Below, piece after piece: positions 25,938 to 36,522 of a DNA stretch of 64,000 nucleotides (its first letter is position 1; every line of letters starts with the position of its first letter). Below the pieces are notes generated by a model. The model made no database searches. It was not told where the DNA came from and saw only the letters and a list, made by a program, of their open reading frames with translations. This stretch comes from Burkholderia catarinensis. Its GTDB lineage: Bacteria > Pseudomonadota > Gammaproteobacteria > Burkholderiales > Burkholderiaceae. The stretch is from positions 1-64,000 of the forward strand of contig NZ_MDEQ02000011.1 of NCBI RefSeq assembly GCF_001883705.2, in the 5' to 3' direction. Both the position numbers and the translations under genes were made by a program.

Positions 25938-26681
25938 GTGACTGCTGTGTCCCGTCAACTGACGCTCGATCTCGGCACGCCGCCGCCCGCCACGTTCGAC
26001 AACTTCATCATGAGCGAGGAGAACGGCGAGCTCATCACACGGCTCCAGAAGCTCGACCTCGCGCTCGCGGCAGGCCCCGTGCCGGACCGGTCGTTCTATA
26101 TCTGGGGCGAGCCCGGCAGCGGCCGCAGCCATCTGCTGCAGGCGCTCGTGAGCGACGCGTCGTACGGCTATGCGCGCTACCTGACGCCGCAGAGCCCGCT
26201 CGGCGCGTTCACGTTCGACCCGCGCATCGGCATCTACGCGATCGACGACTGCGACCGGATGACCGACACGCAGCAGGTCGCGCTGTTCAACCTGTTCAAC
26301 GAAGTCCGCGCGCATCCGTCGAGCGCGTTCGTCGCGGCGGGCCCCGCGGCGCCGCTCGCGCTCGACGTGCGCGAGGATCTGCGCACGCGCCTCGGCTGGG
26401 GGCTCGTGTTCCATCTGTCGCCGCCGTCCGACGCCGGCAAGATCGCCGTGCTCAAGCTCGCGGCGAAGGAGCGCGGGATCGCGCTCACCGACGACATCGC
26501 CGCCTACCTGCTGACCCATTTCCGCCGCGACATGCCGAGCCTGATGGCGCTGCTCGACGCGCTCGACCGCTTCTCGCTCGAGCAGAAACGCGCCGTCACG
26601 CTGCCGCTGCTGCGCCGGATGCTGGCCCGTCCCGGCGACGACATCACACCACCGGGCACCGGCCCGAACCGCTTCGAGTAA
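25938..26681 (+). CDS. hda: DnaA regulatory inactivator Hda
   Basis: A DnaA-like AAA+ protein of 247 residues that, with the beta clamp, stimulates ATP hydrolysis by DnaA to prevent re-initiation. It begins (M)TAVSRQLTLDLGTPPPATFDNF, containing the clamp-binding motif QLTLDL at the very N-terminus as expected for Hda. Further motifs: FYIWGEPGSGRSHLLQAL (degenerate Walker A), YAIDDCDRM and LRTRLGWGLVFHL. The frame is open from 25695; GTG at 25938 or 25947 are the credible starts. The HAD gene follows after 11 bp. Confidence 0.88.
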   Translation: MTAVSRQLTLDLGTPPPATFDNFIMSEENGELITRLQKLDLALAAGPVPDRSFYIWGEPGSGRSHLLQALVSDASYGYARYLTPQSPLGAFTFDPRIGIYAIDDCDRMTDTQQVALFNLFNEVRAHPSSAFVAAGPAAPLALDVREDLRTRLGWGLVFHLSPPSDAGKIAVLKLAAKERGIALTDDIAAYLLTHFRRDMPSLMALLDALDRFSLEQKRAVTLPLLRRMLARPGDDITPPGTGPNRFE

Positions 26682-26692
26682 AATGCGCTTCC

Positions 26693-27370
26693 ATGACTAA
26701 TCTGGCACTCTTTGACCTCGATCACACGCTGATCCCGACCGATAGCGACCACGAATGGGGTCGCTTCATGGTGAAGCTCGGCATCGTCGACGCGGAAAGC
26801 TTCTCGCGTCAGAACGATCAGTTCTTCGCCGACTACAAGGCCGGCAAGCTCGACATCCACGCGTACCTCACGGCGATGCTCACGCCGCTCGCGAAGTATT
26901 CGCGCGCGCAGCTCGCCGAATGGCACGAGCAGTACATGCACGAGGTGATTCGCCCCGCGATGACGCCCGCCGCGCTCGAACTCGTGCGCAAGCACCTCGA
27001 TGCGGGCGACCTGTGCTGCGTCGTGACGGCGACCAACGAATTCATCACGCGCCCGATCGCAACCGCGTTCGGCGTCGACACGCTGATCGCGTGCGAGGTC
27101 GAAACGACCGACGGGCATCCCGATTCACCGTACACGGGCCGACCGACCGGCACGCCGAGCTATCGCGAAGGCAAGATCGTGCGTACCGAAGCGTGGCTCG
27201 CGTCGCTCGGCAAGCACTGGGACGACTTCGCGCACAGCTATTTCTACAGCGACTCGCACAACGACATCCCGCTGCTCGAGAAAGTCACCGACCCGATCGC
27301 GACCAACCCTGACGACACGCTGCGTGCGCATGCAAGCACCCGCGGCTGGCGTATCCTCGATCTTTTCTGA
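26693..27370 (+). CDS. HAD-IB family hydrolase (SerB-like phosphatase)
   Basis: A 225-residue haloacid-dehalogenase-fold phosphatase: catalytic DxDxT in FDLDHTLIPTDSDHEWG, motif II TATNEFIT, the conserved Lys in YREGKIVRTEAW, and motif IV YFYSDSHNDIPLLEKV. It resembles phosphoserine phosphatase but the natural substrate is unknown. TAAAAT (26679-26684) ends 8 bp before the ATG with no Shine-Dalgarno, so a leaderless mRNA starting inside hda is possible. pcnB follows after 5 bp, the usual betaproteobacterial order. Confidence 0.9.
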   Translation: MTNLALFDLDHTLIPTDSDHEWGRFMVKLGIVDAESFSRQNDQFFADYKAGKLDIHAYLTAMLTPLAKYSRAQLAEWHEQYMHEVIRPAMTPAALELVRKHLDAGDLCCVVTATNEFITRPIATAFGVDTLIACEVETTDGHPDSPYTGRPTGTPSYREGKIVRTEAWLASLGKHWDDFAHSYFYSDSHNDIPLLEKVTDPIATNPDDTLRAHASTRGWRILDLF

Positions 27371-27375
27371 ACGTC

Positions 27376-28917
27376 GTGATCAAAAAATTCATCCGCAAGC
27401 TGCTCGGTCAGGACGAAACCGAGCAAACCTCTCCCGCAGCGGCCCCGGCCGACGAAGCGGCCCCTGCTGCCCCGCGCGCCTCGAAGGGCGCCCGCGGCGG
27501 CGGCGCGAAGAAACCGCGCAGCAACCATGAGCCGACCGTCGTGCAGGCCAGCGTGCACGGCATCGATCCGTCGCTGATCTCGAGGAATGCCGTGCGCGTG
27601 ACCGACACGCTGCAGCAGGCGGGCTTTCGCGCGTTCATCGTCGGCGGCGCGGTGCGCGACCTGCTGTTCGGCATCGCGCCGAAGGACTTCGACGTCGCGA
27701 CCGACGCGACGCCGACCGAGGTGCAGCGCCTGTTCCGCCGTGCGCGCCTGATCGGCCGCCGGTTCCAGATCGTCCACGTGCAGTTCGGCCAGGAGCTGAT
27801 CGAGGTGTCGACGTTCCGCGCGCTGGTCGACGCGCCGCCCGAAGCGGCTGCCGCGGCCGAGCCGCCCAGGCGCCTGAAGCGCGACGAACTCGATCGCCGC
27901 ACGCACGCGGTCGACGCGAGCGGCCGCGTGCTGCGCGACAACGTGTGGGGCGAGCAGCACGAAGATGCCGCGCGCCGCGACTTCACGATCAACGCGATGT
28001 ACTACGACCCGTCGACGCAGACGGTGCTCGACTACCACGACGGGATGGCCGACATGCGCGCCCGCCTGTTGCGGATGATCGGCGATCCGACCACGCGCTT
28101 CCGCGAGGATCCGGTGCGGATGCTGCGCGTCGTGCGCTTCGCGGCGAAGCTCGGTTTCGAGATCGAACCGCATACGCGCGAGCCGATCAACGCGCTCGCC
28201 GACCTGATCAACAACGTGCCGGCCGCGCGCCTGTTCGACGAAATGCTGAAGCTGCTGCTGTCGGGCCACGCGCTCGCGTGCCTGACGCGGCTGCGCAAGG
28301 AAGGCCTGCACCACGGGCTGCTGCCGCTCCTCGACGTCGTGCTCGAACAGCCGCAGGGCGAGAAGTTCATCACGCTCGCGCTGAACAACACCGACGCGCG
28401 CGTGCGCGCCGGCAAAACGGTGTCGCCGGGCTTCCTGTTCGCGACGCTGCTGTGGCACGACATGCGCCAGCGCTTCGAGCAGTACACGGCCGAAGGTGAA
28501 ATCCCGGTGCCGGCGCTCCATCGCGCGATGGACGACGTGCTCGACATGCAGACCGAGAAACTCGCGATCCACAAGCGCTATTCGGCCGACATGCGCGAGA
28601 TCTGGGGCCTGCAGCTGCGCCTCGAGAAACGCTCGGGCCGCAGCGCGATGCGGCTGCTGGAACACCAAAGGTTTAGAGCGGGGTATGATTTCCTCCTGTT
28701 ACGCTGCGAATCCGGCGAGCTCGATGCGGATGTCGGACAGTGGTGGACGGATTTCATCGAAGGCGACGCGGCTGCTCGCGAGGCATTGCTCACGCAGGGC
28801 GGCTCGAAGGAAAAATCGCCCCGCAAGCGGCGCCGCCGCGGCGGCGCGCGAAACCGCAACCCGGGCGAAGGTGCCGCCGAGCAGGCGCCGGACACCGCGG
28901 GCGGTTCCGACGATTGA
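27376..28917 (+). CDS. pcnB: Poly(A) polymerase I
   Basis: PcnB, 513 residues, adds poly(A) tails to RNA 3' ends and promotes decay. The class II nucleotidyltransferase head is evident: FIVGGAVRDLLFGIAPKDFDVATDATP (GG and DxD), RRFQIVHVQFG, EDAARRDFTINAMYYD and the tRNA-NT-type FREDPVRMLRVVRFAAKLGFE. A basic Arg-rich tail (PRKRRRRGGARNRN) ends the protein, as in other PcnB. It starts at a GTG (27376) that reads MIKKFIRKLLG. The N-terminal 50 residues are an Ala/Pro-rich extension. Confidence 0.94.
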   Translation: MIKKFIRKLLGQDETEQTSPAAAPADEAAPAAPRASKGARGGGAKKPRSNHEPTVVQASVHGIDPSLISRNAVRVTDTLQQAGFRAFIVGGAVRDLLFGIAPKDFDVATDATPTEVQRLFRRARLIGRRFQIVHVQFGQELIEVSTFRALVDAPPEAAAAAEPPRRLKRDELDRRTHAVDASGRVLRDNVWGEQHEDAARRDFTINAMYYDPSTQTVLDYHDGMADMRARLLRMIGDPTTRFREDPVRMLRVVRFAAKLGFEIEPHTREPINALADLINNVPAARLFDEMLKLLLSGHALACLTRLRKEGLHHGLLPLLDVVLEQPQGEKFITLALNNTDARVRAGKTVSPGFLFATLLWHDMRQRFEQYTAEGEIPVPALHRAMDDVLDMQTEKLAIHKRYSADMREIWGLQLRLEKRSGRSAMRLLEHQRFRAGYDFLLLRCESGELDADVGQWWTDFIEGDAAAREALLTQGGSKEKSPRKRRRRGGARNRNPGEGAAEQAPDTAGGSDD

Positions 28918-28952
28918 CGCGCTCGCCGGCGAACGACGTAGGAAGTGATGCC

Positions 28953-29495
28953 ATGACGGTTGCATATATCGGACTGGGGGCGAATCTCGGCGATGCGCGC
29001 CAGACCCTGAAGGACGCGGTGGTGTGCCTCGCTCAGCAGCGCACCATCTCGGTCCTCGGCAAATCGAGCCTGTATCGCACGGCGCCCTTCGAAGCGGGCG
29101 GCGACGACTACTACAACTGCGTCGTCAAGCTCGACACGACGCTCTCGGCCCGCGAGCTGCTCGCGCTCTGCCAGAAGATCGAACATCACTTCGGGCGCGA
29201 GCGCCCGTATCGCAATGCGCCCCGCACGCTCGATCTCGACATCCTGCTGTTCGGCGCCGACTCGATCGACGAACCCGACCTGATCGTCCCGCACCCGCGC
29301 CTCACCGACCGTGCGTTCGCGCTCGTGCCGCTCGTCGAGATCGACCCGGCACTCGACATCCCTGCGCGCGGCCGTGCCGATGCCTTCCTCGCCGCCGTCG
29401 CGGACCAGCGCGTCGAGAAGGTGCAGACCTGCCAGTGCCTGATGCAGAAGGCGCTCGCCGCCGGCGAAGACGCCGACAAGAACCGCTGCCGATGA
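28953..29495 (+). CDS. folK: 2-amino-4-hydroxy-6-hydroxymethyldihydropteridine pyrophosphokinase
   Basis: FolK (HPPK), 180 residues, transfers pyrophosphate from ATP to the pterin in folate synthesis. Motifs: AYIGLGANLGDARQTL at the N-terminus, SSLYRTAPFEAGGDDYYNCVV, and the signature RTLDLDILLFG followed by LIVPHPRLTDRAFALVPL. taggaag precedes the ATG at 28953. The stop overlaps the dnk start (ATGA). The next folate gene, pabBC, is elsewhere in the window. Confidence 0.95.
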   Translation: MTVAYIGLGANLGDARQTLKDAVVCLAQQRTISVLGKSSLYRTAPFEAGGDDYYNCVVKLDTTLSARELLALCQKIEHHFGRERPYRNAPRTLDLDILLFGADSIDEPDLIVPHPRLTDRAFALVPLVEIDPALDIPARGRADAFLAAVADQRVEKVQTCQCLMQKALAAGEDADKNRCR

Positions 29496-30178
29496 ACTCG
29501 ACTCCCCTCACCGTCACCGCGCCCGACCTGCGCGCCCCGCACCGCTATCTCGTGATCGAAGGCCCGATCGGCGTCGGCAAGTCGACGCTCGCGCGCCTGC
29601 TCGCCGAGCGCTGGTCGATGCAGACGCTGCTCGAGCGCCCGCAGGACAACCCGTTCCTCGAACGCTTCTATCGCGATACCGCGCGCTACGCGCTGCCCGT
29701 GCAGCTGTCGTTCGCGCTGCAGCGCGCACAGCAGTCGCGCGACCTGATCGGCGCGCTCGAAACGGGCCGCCCGGTCATCGCAGATTTCATGCCGCAGAAG
29801 AACGACATCTTCGCGCGGCTGAACCTGCCGGAAGACGAGTGGCAGCTCTACCGCTCGATCGCGACGCACGTGGACGTGCCGCAGGCGCCGTCGCCCGACC
29901 TCGTCGTCTATCTGCAGGCCAGCCCCGAAGTGCTGTTCTCGCGCATCCAGAAGCGCGGGATGCCGATGGAGCTGCAGATCGGCGACGCGTACCTGCGCTC
30001 GCTCGTCGACGCGTACAACGAATTCTTCTACCACTACGACCGCACGCCGGTGCTGACGGTCGCCGCGGAACACCTGAACCCGCTGGATTCCCCCGAAGAT
30101 CTTGCCCTGCTGGTCGAGCGCATCGAGACGATGCGCGGCCGCAAGGAATTCTTCGTCAAGGGCGAGACGACGCGCTGA
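29492..30178 (+). CDS. Deoxynucleoside kinase
   Basis: A 228-residue kinase of the deoxynucleoside kinase (dNK/dGK-dAK) family, salvaging deoxynucleosides with ATP. P-loop: [21 protein letters not shown]; substrate-site [13 protein letters not shown]; the DR-like [16 protein letters not shown]; and the lid region [18 protein letters not shown]. The start overlaps folK. Preferred nucleoside cannot be predicted. The folK-dnk-panB arrangement is common in betaproteobacteria. Confidence 0.9.
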   Translation: MNSTPLTVTAPDLRAPHRYLVIEGPIGVGKSTLARLLAERWSMQTLLERPQDNPFLERFYRDTARYALPVQLSFALQRAQQSRDLIGALETGRPVIADFMPQKNDIFARLNLPEDEWQLYRSIATHVDVPQAPSPDLVVYLQASPEVLFSRIQKRGMPMELQIGDAYLRSLVDAYNEFFYHYDRTPVLTVAAEHLNPLDSPEDLALLVERIETMRGRKEFFVKGETTR

Positions 30179-30221
30179 CGCGTCCCGCCTGACGCTCTTC
30201 ACCCATCGACCCGGATTTTCC

Positions 30222-31037
30222 ATGACCTATCTCCAGGAATCGAGCCGACCTGCCGTGACGGTACCCAAGCTGCAGGCAATGCGCGACGCCGGCGAGAAGA
30301 TCGCGATGCTCACCTGCTACGACGCAAGCTTTTCCGCGCTGCTCGATCGTGCAGGCACCGACGTGCTGCTGATCGGCGATTCGCTCGGCAACGTGCTGCA
30401 GGGCCACACCACCACGCTGCCGGTGTCGCTCGACGACATCGCGTATCACACCGCCTGTGTCGCACGCGCGCAGCCGCGCGCGCTCGTCGTCGCCGATCTG
30501 CCGTTCGGCACGTACGGCACACCGGCCGACGCGTTCGCGAACTCGGTCCGACTGATGCGCGCGGGCGCGCAAATGGTCAAGCTCGAAGGCGGCGAATGGC
30601 TGGCCGAAACGATCCGTTTCCTCGTCGAACGCTCGGTGCCCGTGTGTGCGCACCTCGGCCTCACGCCGCAATCGGTGCATGCGTTCGGCGGCTTCAAGGT
30701 CCAGGGCAAGACCGAAGCCGGGGCCGCGCAGTTGCTGCGCGACGCACGCGCGATCGAGGACGCGGGTGCGCAACTCGTCGTGCTCGAAGCGGTACCGACG
30801 CTCGTCGCGTCCGAAGTCACGCACATGCTGAAGATTCCGACGATCGGCATCGGCGCGGGCGTCGACTGCTCGGGGCAGGTGCTCGTGCTGCACGACATGC
30901 TCGGCGTGTTCCCCGGCAAGCGCCCGCGTTTCGTGAAGGATTTCATGCAGGGGCAGCCGAACATTCAGACGGCCGTCGAGGCCTACGTGAGCGCGGTGAA
31001 GGACAGCACGTTCCCCGGTCCCGAGCACTCGTTCTGA
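30222..31037 (+). CDS. panB: 3-methyl-2-oxobutanoate hydroxymethyltransferase
   Basis: PanB, 271 residues, makes ketopantoate from 2-oxoisovalerate and methylene-THF, the first committed step to pantothenate and CoA. Motifs: [56 protein letters not shown] and [23 protein letters not shown]. It lies 43 bp after the kinase and is closed by the terminator at 31076. Confidence 0.97.
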   Translation: MTYLQESSRPAVTVPKLQAMRDAGEKIAMLTCYDASFSALLDRAGTDVLLIGDSLGNVLQGHTTTLPVSLDDIAYHTACVARAQPRALVVADLPFGTYGTPADAFANSVRLMRAGAQMVKLEGGEWLAETIRFLVERSVPVCAHLGLTPQSVHAFGGFKVQGKTEAGAAQLLRDARAIEDAGAQLVVLEAVPTLVASEVTHMLKIPTIGIGAGVDCSGQVLVLHDMLGVFPGKRPRFVKDFMQGQPNIQTAVEAYVSAVKDSTFPGPEHSF

Positions 31038-31075
31038 CACGTGGCCGGGGCCCGTTCGCCGGCACCCGGATGTTG

Positions 31076-31115
31076 AAAAGCGCGGCGCCCCTTGCAGGGC
31101 GCCGCGCTTTTTTTA
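31076..31115 (+). terminator. Rho-independent terminator after panB
   Basis: A 15-bp stem (aaaagcgcggcgccc and complement, loop cttgca) followed by a T-run; the A-run on the left means it may also serve the convergent pabBC. Confidence 0.9.
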
Positions 31116-31177
31116 TGTGCCGCATCGATGAACGCGCGTGGCACCGGCATGCGAGCGGTGCCCGCCGCGTCACGGCA

Positions 31178-33124
31178 TCATTCCAATACCGCGTCGAGTG
31201 CGCCGCGCAGCGCATTGGTCAGCAGCAGCCCCTGCGCTCGAGCAAGATCGTCGCGGGTCACGACGCGCTCCGTCGCACCGAACGCACGATCGTCGAGCAG
31301 CACGCCGCGCATCACGCCCGGCAGCACGCCGCACGCCAGCGGCGGCGTCACCCACTGGCCGTCGAGCTGCACGAACAGGTTCGAGCGCCCGCCTTCCGTC
31401 ACCTCGCCGCGCTCGTTGACGAACAGCATGTCGAAACCGCCGAGCGCTTCCGCCGCCTGCCACGCGCGGTCGTATTCGGCACGGCGCGTCGTCTTGTGCA
31501 GCAACAGCGCATCGCTCGCGCGGGTCGGCGCGAAGCCGTGCGCGGACGCCAGCAGCACGCCGACCGGCCCCGCCGGCAGCGGCTTGAGCGGTGCCGCGAC
31601 GATCTCGATCGTGCCGTCCTTCGCGAGCGCGAGCTTCATCCGGTAAGTGCCGCCGCCATCGAGCGCCGCGCAGCGCGCGTCGATCTCGCGACGCAACGTA
31701 TCGGCGTCGAAGCGAAAGCCGAGCGCATCCGCGCTGTGCTGCAGCCGCGCGAGATGGCGGTCGAGATGCCGGATGCCGTCCGCACGCGTGGCGGCGGTCG
31801 TTTCGAACAACCGGAAGCCGGGATCGGCGTCCGTCAGGAATCGCGCTTTCAATTCGCACTCCGCATATTCGTCGGCCGCGACGCTGTCGAGCACGATGCC
31901 CGCGCCGACGCCCATCGTGCCGCGCCGCCGGTCGGCGGTGGCCGTTTCCGTTGCCGGACTGCGTGTTTCGATATCGGCGTCGGTCGCACCTTCGCCGGTC
32001 GCGCCTTCGCCGGTCGCATCGAGCGTCAGCGTACGGATCGCGACCGACAGGCAGAAATCGCCGCAACCGGCCGCGGCCGCACGATCGCGGCGCGCATCGG
32101 CATCGGCGCCCGCCTTCGGGGCCTCGAGCCAGCCGATCGCGCCCGTATAGAGCCCGCGCGGCGTCGACTCGATCGCGTCGATCAATTGCATCGTCCGATG
32201 CTTCGGCGCGCCCGTGATCGATCCGCACGGAAACAGCGCGCGCAGCATCTGCGCGAACGTCGTACCGTCGCGCCAGCCGGCCTCGACCGTCGACGTCATC
32301 TGCCACACCGACGCATACGGCTCGACGCAGAACAGCGCCGGCACGCGGACCGTACCGGTGCGCGCGATCCGCGACACGTCGTTGCGCAGCAGGTCGACGA
32401 TCATCACGTTTTCCGCGCGGTTCTTCGGATCGTTCGCGAGGAACGCGGCAGCCGCCGCATCTTCGCGGGGATCGGCCGAACGCGGTGCGGTGCCCTTCAT
32501 CGGCCGCGCGCGCAGCACGTCGCCGTGCTTCTCGACGAACAGCTCGGGCGAGCACGACAGGACCCACGCACCGCCGGGCAGCGCGATCAGCGCGCCGTAA
32601 CGCACGGGCTGGCGCGCGCGCAGCCGCCGGTACAGCGCGAGCGGCGTGCCGAACACGTCGAAGTTCAGCCGGTACGTGTAGTTGACCTGATACGAATCGC
32701 CCGCGCGCAGCGCATCGTGCACCGCGGCGATCGCCGCGTCGAACGCATCGCGCGCCACGCTCTTCGCGACATGCGCGACGCCCGCGATCGACGGTGCGCC
32801 GCCGCCGTCCTGCTGCGCGAGCCACGCGTCGACTTCGTCGCGCGACAGGCGCTCGCAGCGCGCATACAGCAAAAAGCGCAGCGGGGCATGGCCCGGCTGC
32901 GCCCGTTGCAGGTTGCGTCCGAATTCGTAATCGCCGACGACCACCGCATGCAGCCCGTCGCGCAAGTCCTGCGCAACCGCCGCATCGACTTCGTCGAGCC
33001 GCGCCGGGTCCGTGCACACGCGTTCGTGCACAAAGCCCGAATACAAACGACTCGACCGCGCGGACGCGGTCGAGTCGCAATCGTCCAAGAGCGCGAACCG
33101 CGCGCTCTCGTTGCCTTCAGTCAT
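31178..33124 (-). CDS. pabBC: Fused aminodeoxychorismate synthase component I / aminodeoxychorismate lyase
   Basis: A 648-residue fusion of PabB and PabC, which together turn chorismate into p-aminobenzoate for folate. The PabB part (about 1-430) has SYQVNYTYRLNF, ELFVEKHGDVLRARPMKGTAPR (the ADCS PIKGT motif with its catalytic Lys; Met replaces Ile), NRAENVMIVDLLRNDVSRI and FPCGSITGAPKHRTMQLID. A low-complexity linker (about 370-405, with GEGATGEGATD) precedes the last PabB strand GVGAGIVLDS. The PLP class-IV lyase part (about 445-648) contains LLHKTTRRAEYD with the likely PLP Lys, and NERGEVTEGGRSNLF. It begins 13 bp after dnaJ, so may be read from the heat-shock operon. Confidence 0.92.
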   Translation of the reverse strand: MTEGNESARFALLDDCDSTASARSSRLYSGFVHERVCTDPARLDEVDAAVAQDLRDGLHAVVVGDYEFGRNLQRAQPGHAPLRFLLYARCERLSRDEVDAWLAQQDGGGAPSIAGVAHVAKSVARDAFDAAIAAVHDALRAGDSYQVNYTYRLNFDVFGTPLALYRRLRARQPVRYGALIALPGGAWVLSCSPELFVEKHGDVLRARPMKGTAPRSADPREDAAAAAFLANDPKNRAENVMIVDLLRNDVSRIARTGTVRVPALFCVEPYASVWQMTSTVEAGWRDGTTFAQMLRALFPCGSITGAPKHRTMQLIDAIESTPRGLYTGAIGWLEAPKAGADADARRDRAAAAGCGDFCLSVAIRTLTLDATGEGATGEGATDADIETRSPATETATADRRRGTMGVGAGIVLDSVAADEYAECELKARFLTDADPGFRLFETTAATRADGIRHLDRHLARLQHSADALGFRFDADTLRREIDARCAALDGGGTYRMKLALAKDGTIEIVAAPLKPLPAGPVGVLLASAHGFAPTRASDALLLHKTTRRAEYDRAWQAAEALGGFDMLFVNERGEVTEGGRSNLFVQLDGQWVTPPLACGVLPGVMRGVLLDDRAFGATERVVTRDDLARAQGLLLTNALRGALDAVLE

Positions 33125-33137
33125 GCTGTTACCCGAG

Positions 33138-34274
33138 TTACTCGAAGAAGCTCTTCACACGGTCGAACCAGCTCTTGCTCTGCGGGCTGTGACGCGCGCC
33201 GCCCTCGGCCAGCGACTGCTCGAACTGCTTGAGAAGGTCGCGCTGGTGGTCGGTCAGCTTCACGGGCGTCTCGACCTGCACGTGCACGTACAGATCGCCC
33301 GCGATACTCGAACGCAGCCCCTTGATGCCCTTGCCGCGCAGGCGGAACGTCTTGCCCGACTGCGTGCCTTCCGGCACCGGGAACGATGCACGGCCGGCCA
33401 GCGTCGGCACCTCGATCTCGCCGCCGAGCGCGGCGGTCGCGAACGGGATCGGCATCTGGCAGTGGAGATCGTCGCCGTCGCGCTCGAACACCGCGTGCGG
33501 CTTGATGTGGATCTCGACGTACAGGTCGCCCGGCGGCCCGCCGTTGATGCCCGGCTCGCCGTTGCCGGCCGAGCGGATCCGCATCCCGTCGTCGATCCCG
33601 GCCGGGATCTTCACTTCGAGCGTCTTGGTTTCCTTCACCTTGCCCGACCCGTGGCAGTGCACGCACGGCTCAGGGATGTAGGTGCCCGTGCCGTGGCACT
33701 TCGGGCAGGTCTGCTGGATGCTGAAGAAGCCCTGCGACATGCGCACCGTGCCCTGGCCATGACAGGTCGGGCAGGTTTCGGGCTTCGTGCCGGGCTTCGC
33801 GCCCGACCCGTGGCAGACCTCGCACGACACCCAGCTCGGCACGCGGATCTGCGTGTCGTAGCCGTGTGCGGCCTGCTCGAGCGTGATTTCCATGCTGTAG
33901 CGCAGGTCGGCGCCGCGATACACCTGCGGGCCGCCGCGGCCGCCGCGTGCGGCACCGCCAGCAGCCTGGCCGAAGATATCGCCGAAGATGTCGCCGAACG
34001 CGTCCGCGAAGCCGCCGAAACCCTGAGCACCCGCACCACCCATGTTCGGATCGACGCCCGCGTGGCCGTACTGGTCGTACGCGGCCCGCTTCTGACTGTC
34101 CGACAGCATTTCGTAGGCTTCCTTCACCTCCTTGAAATGCTCTTCCGCATCCTTGCTGTCCGGATTGCGGTCAGGGTGATACTTCATCGCAAGCTTGCGA
34201 TATGCCTTCTTGATTTCGTCGTCGCCCGCATTCTTCGCGACGCCCAGAACCTCGTAGTAATCCCGTTTCGCCAT
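33138..34274 (-). CDS. dnaJ: Chaperone protein DnaJ (Hsp40)
   Basis: DnaJ, 378 residues, stimulates DnaK and hands over substrates. Order of domains: J-domain with [19 protein letters not shown] (HPD), a Gly/Phe-rich linker ([19 protein letters not shown]), four zinc-binding CxxCxGxG repeats ([32 protein letters not shown]) and the C-terminal substrate-binding domain. It is 264 bp downstream of dnaK; pabBC follows closely. Confidence 0.97.
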   Translation of the reverse strand: MAKRDYYEVLGVAKNAGDDEIKKAYRKLAMKYHPDRNPDSKDAEEHFKEVKEAYEMLSDSQKRAAYDQYGHAGVDPNMGGAGAQGFGGFADAFGDIFGDIFGQAAGGAARGGRGGPQVYRGADLRYSMEITLEQAAHGYDTQIRVPSWVSCEVCHGSGAKPGTKPETCPTCHGQGTVRMSQGFFSIQQTCPKCHGTGTYIPEPCVHCHGSGKVKETKTLEVKIPAGIDDGMRIRSAGNGEPGINGGPPGDLYVEIHIKPHAVFERDGDDLHCQMPIPFATAALGGEIEVPTLAGRASFPVPEGTQSGKTFRLRGKGIKGLRSSIAGDLYVHVQVETPVKLTDHQRDLLKQFEQSLAEGGARHSPQSKSWFDRVKSFFE

Positions 34275-34481
34275 GTCGATTCACTGTGCCGCCACGCATC
34301 GCGCACGCGGCGGCTCCTTTCGCCTGCAGTAAAGTCTCTCGACTCGTCTGGCGCTGCGCCGTCCAGGGACGGCTCGCGCAGCACCCGCCAAAAAACAAAT
34401 GTGCCCGGAGGGCCGCGAAGCCCGCCAGGCGTGGAGTCGATCCGGCCATCCGGAAGGAAAGACAGACCGCTTTTCAGTCGC

Positions 34482-34526
34482 TGGCCCCGCGTGCCGCGCG
34501 TGTTTCGCGAGCGACGGGCGGGGCCA
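34482..34526 (-). other. Hairpin between dnaK and dnaJ
   Basis: A 9-bp perfect inverted repeat (tggccccgc / gcggggcca) with a 27-base loop lies 12 bp after the dnaK stop. No T-run follows on the minus strand, so it may act as a processing or mRNA-stabilising structure rather than a full terminator. The rest of the 264-bp gap shows no gene. Confidence 0.4.
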
Positions 34527-34538
34527 TTGCAACCCGGC

Positions 34539-36491
34539 TTAGTCCTTCTTCACTTCCTTGAACTCGGCGTCGACGACGTCGTCGGCAGCCTGCTGCGCAC
34601 CGCCCGCGTGGGCCGCGCCTTCCGCTGCACCCGCCGCGCCGGCCGCACCCGCCTGCTGGGCCTGCATGTCGGCGTACATCTTCTCGCCGAGCTTCTGCGA
34701 AACCTTGCCGAGCTCCTCGACCTTCGCGTCGATCGCAGCCTTGTCGGCCGACGTGTCCTTCAGCGCTTCCTCGAGCGACTTCAGCGACGCTTCGATCGCT
34801 TCCTTCTCGCCCGCGTCCAGCTTGTCGCCGTACTCGGTCAGCGCCTTCTTCGTGCTGTGGACCAGCGCGTCGCCCTGGTTACGCGAATCGGCCAGCTCGC
34901 GCAGCTTGTGGTCTTCCGCTGCGTTCGCTTCCGCGTCCTTGATCATCTGGTCGATTTCAGCCTCGGACAGGCCCGAGTTCGCCTTGATCGTGATCTTGTT
35001 TTCCTTGCCGGTCGCCTTGTCCTTCGCGCCGACGTGCAGGATGCCGTTCGCGTCGATGTCGAAGGTCACTTCGATCTGCGGCACGCCGCGCGGTGCCGGC
35101 GGGATGCCTTCGAGGTTGAACTCGCCGAGCAGCTTGTTGCCCGCTGCCATTTCGCGTTCGCCCTGGAACACCTTGATCGTCACGGCGCCCTGGTTGTCGT
35201 CGGCCGTCGAATACACCTGTGCGTGCTTCGTCGGGATCGTCGTGTTCTTGCTGATCATCTTCGTCATCACGCCGCCGAGCGTCTCGATGCCGAGCGACAG
35301 CGGGGTCACGTCGAGCAGCAGCACGTCCTTGCGGTCGCCCGACAGGACCTGGCCCTGAATCGCCGCGCCAACGGCGACGGCTTCGTCCGGGTTCACGTCA
35401 CGGCGCGGATCCTTGCCGAAGAATTCCTTCACCTTCTCCAGCACCTTCGGCATGCGCGTCTGGCCGCCGACCAGGATCACGTCGTCGATGTCCGACACCT
35501 TGACGCCTGCGTCCTTGATCGCGATGCGGCACGGTTCGATCGTGCGCTCGACGAGGTCTTCCACCAGCGCTTCCAGCTTCGCGCGGGTGATCTTCAGGTT
35601 CAAGTGCTTCGGGCCCGACGCGTCCGCCGTGATGTACGGCAGGTTGATTTCGGTCTGCTGGCTCGACGACAGCTCGATCTTGGCCTTTTCAGCGGCTTCC
35701 TTCAGGCGCTGCAGCGCGAGCACGTCCTTCGACAGGTCGACGCCCTGCTCCTTCTTGAACTCGCCGATGATGTAATCGATGATGCGCTGGTCGAAGTCCT
35801 CGCCGCCGAGGAACGTGTCGCCGTTGGTCGACAGCACTTCGAACTGCATTTCGCCGTCGACGTCCGCGATCTCGATGATCGACACGTCGAACGTGCCGCC
35901 GCCGAGGTCATACACGGCGATCTTGCGGTCGCCCTTCTCGGCCTTGTCGAGGCCGAACGCGAGCGCGGCTGCCGTCGGCTCGTTGATGATCCGCTTGACT
36001 TCGAGGCCCGCGATGCGGCCGGCGTCCTTGGTCGCCTGGCGCTGGCTGTCGTTGAAGTACGCCGGCACCGTGATCACGGCTTCCGTGACCGGCTCGCCGA
36101 GGTAGTCTTCGGCCGTCTTCTTCATCTTGCGCAGCACTTCCGCCGAAACCTGCGGCGGCGCGAGCTTTTCGCCGTGCGCCTCGACCCATGCGTCGCCGTT
36201 GTCGGCCTTGACGATGGCGTACGGCATCAGGCCGATGTCCTTCTGGACTTCCTTCTCTTCGAAGCGGCGGCCGATCAGGCGCTTCACCGCGAACAGCGTG
36301 TTCTTCGGGTTGGTCACCGACTGACGCTTGGCCGGCGCGCCGACGAGCACTTCGTTGTCGTCCATGTAGGCGATGATCGACGGCGTGGTGCGCGTGCCTT
36401 CCGAGTTCTCGATGACCTTGACCTGGTTGCCTTCCATGATGGCGACGCACGAGTTCGTGGTGCCGAGGTCAATACCGATGATCTTTCCCAT
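34539..36491 (-). CDS. dnaK: Chaperone protein DnaK (Hsp70)
   Basis: DnaK, 650 residues, the main Hsp70. Hallmarks: [17 protein letters not shown] at the N-terminus, [64 protein letters not shown], the interdomain [18 protein letters not shown], and an Ala/Gly-rich tail ending in [11 protein letters not shown]. aggaaaa serves as ribosome-binding site. It lies 148 bp after the thioredoxin gene and has its own sigma-32-like promoter. Confidence 0.98.
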   Translation of the reverse strand: MGKIIGIDLGTTNSCVAIMEGNQVKVIENSEGTRTTPSIIAYMDDNEVLVGAPAKRQSVTNPKNTLFAVKRLIGRRFEEKEVQKDIGLMPYAIVKADNGDAWVEAHGEKLAPPQVSAEVLRKMKKTAEDYLGEPVTEAVITVPAYFNDSQRQATKDAGRIAGLEVKRIINEPTAAALAFGLDKAEKGDRKIAVYDLGGGTFDVSIIEIADVDGEMQFEVLSTNGDTFLGGEDFDQRIIDYIIGEFKKEQGVDLSKDVLALQRLKEAAEKAKIELSSSQQTEINLPYITADASGPKHLNLKITRAKLEALVEDLVERTIEPCRIAIKDAGVKVSDIDDVILVGGQTRMPKVLEKVKEFFGKDPRRDVNPDEAVAVGAAIQGQVLSGDRKDVLLLDVTPLSLGIETLGGVMTKMISKNTTIPTKHAQVYSTADDNQGAVTIKVFQGEREMAAGNKLLGEFNLEGIPPAPRGVPQIEVTFDIDANGILHVGAKDKATGKENKITIKANSGLSEAEIDQMIKDAEANAAEDHKLRELADSRNQGDALVHSTKKALTEYGDKLDAGEKEAIEASLKSLEEALKDTSADKAAIDAKVEELGKVSQKLGEKMYADMQAQQAGAAGAAGAAEGAAHAGGAQQAADDVVDAEFKEVKKD

Positions 36492-36522
36492 TTTTCCTAA
36501 TCTCCAGAAATGCCTGTTTGCT

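Noticed and set aside
33012..36500. 1162-codon open frame antisense to dnaJ and dnaK
   Set aside because: The opposite strand encodes unmistakable DnaJ and DnaK; this frame is an artefact of their codon bias.
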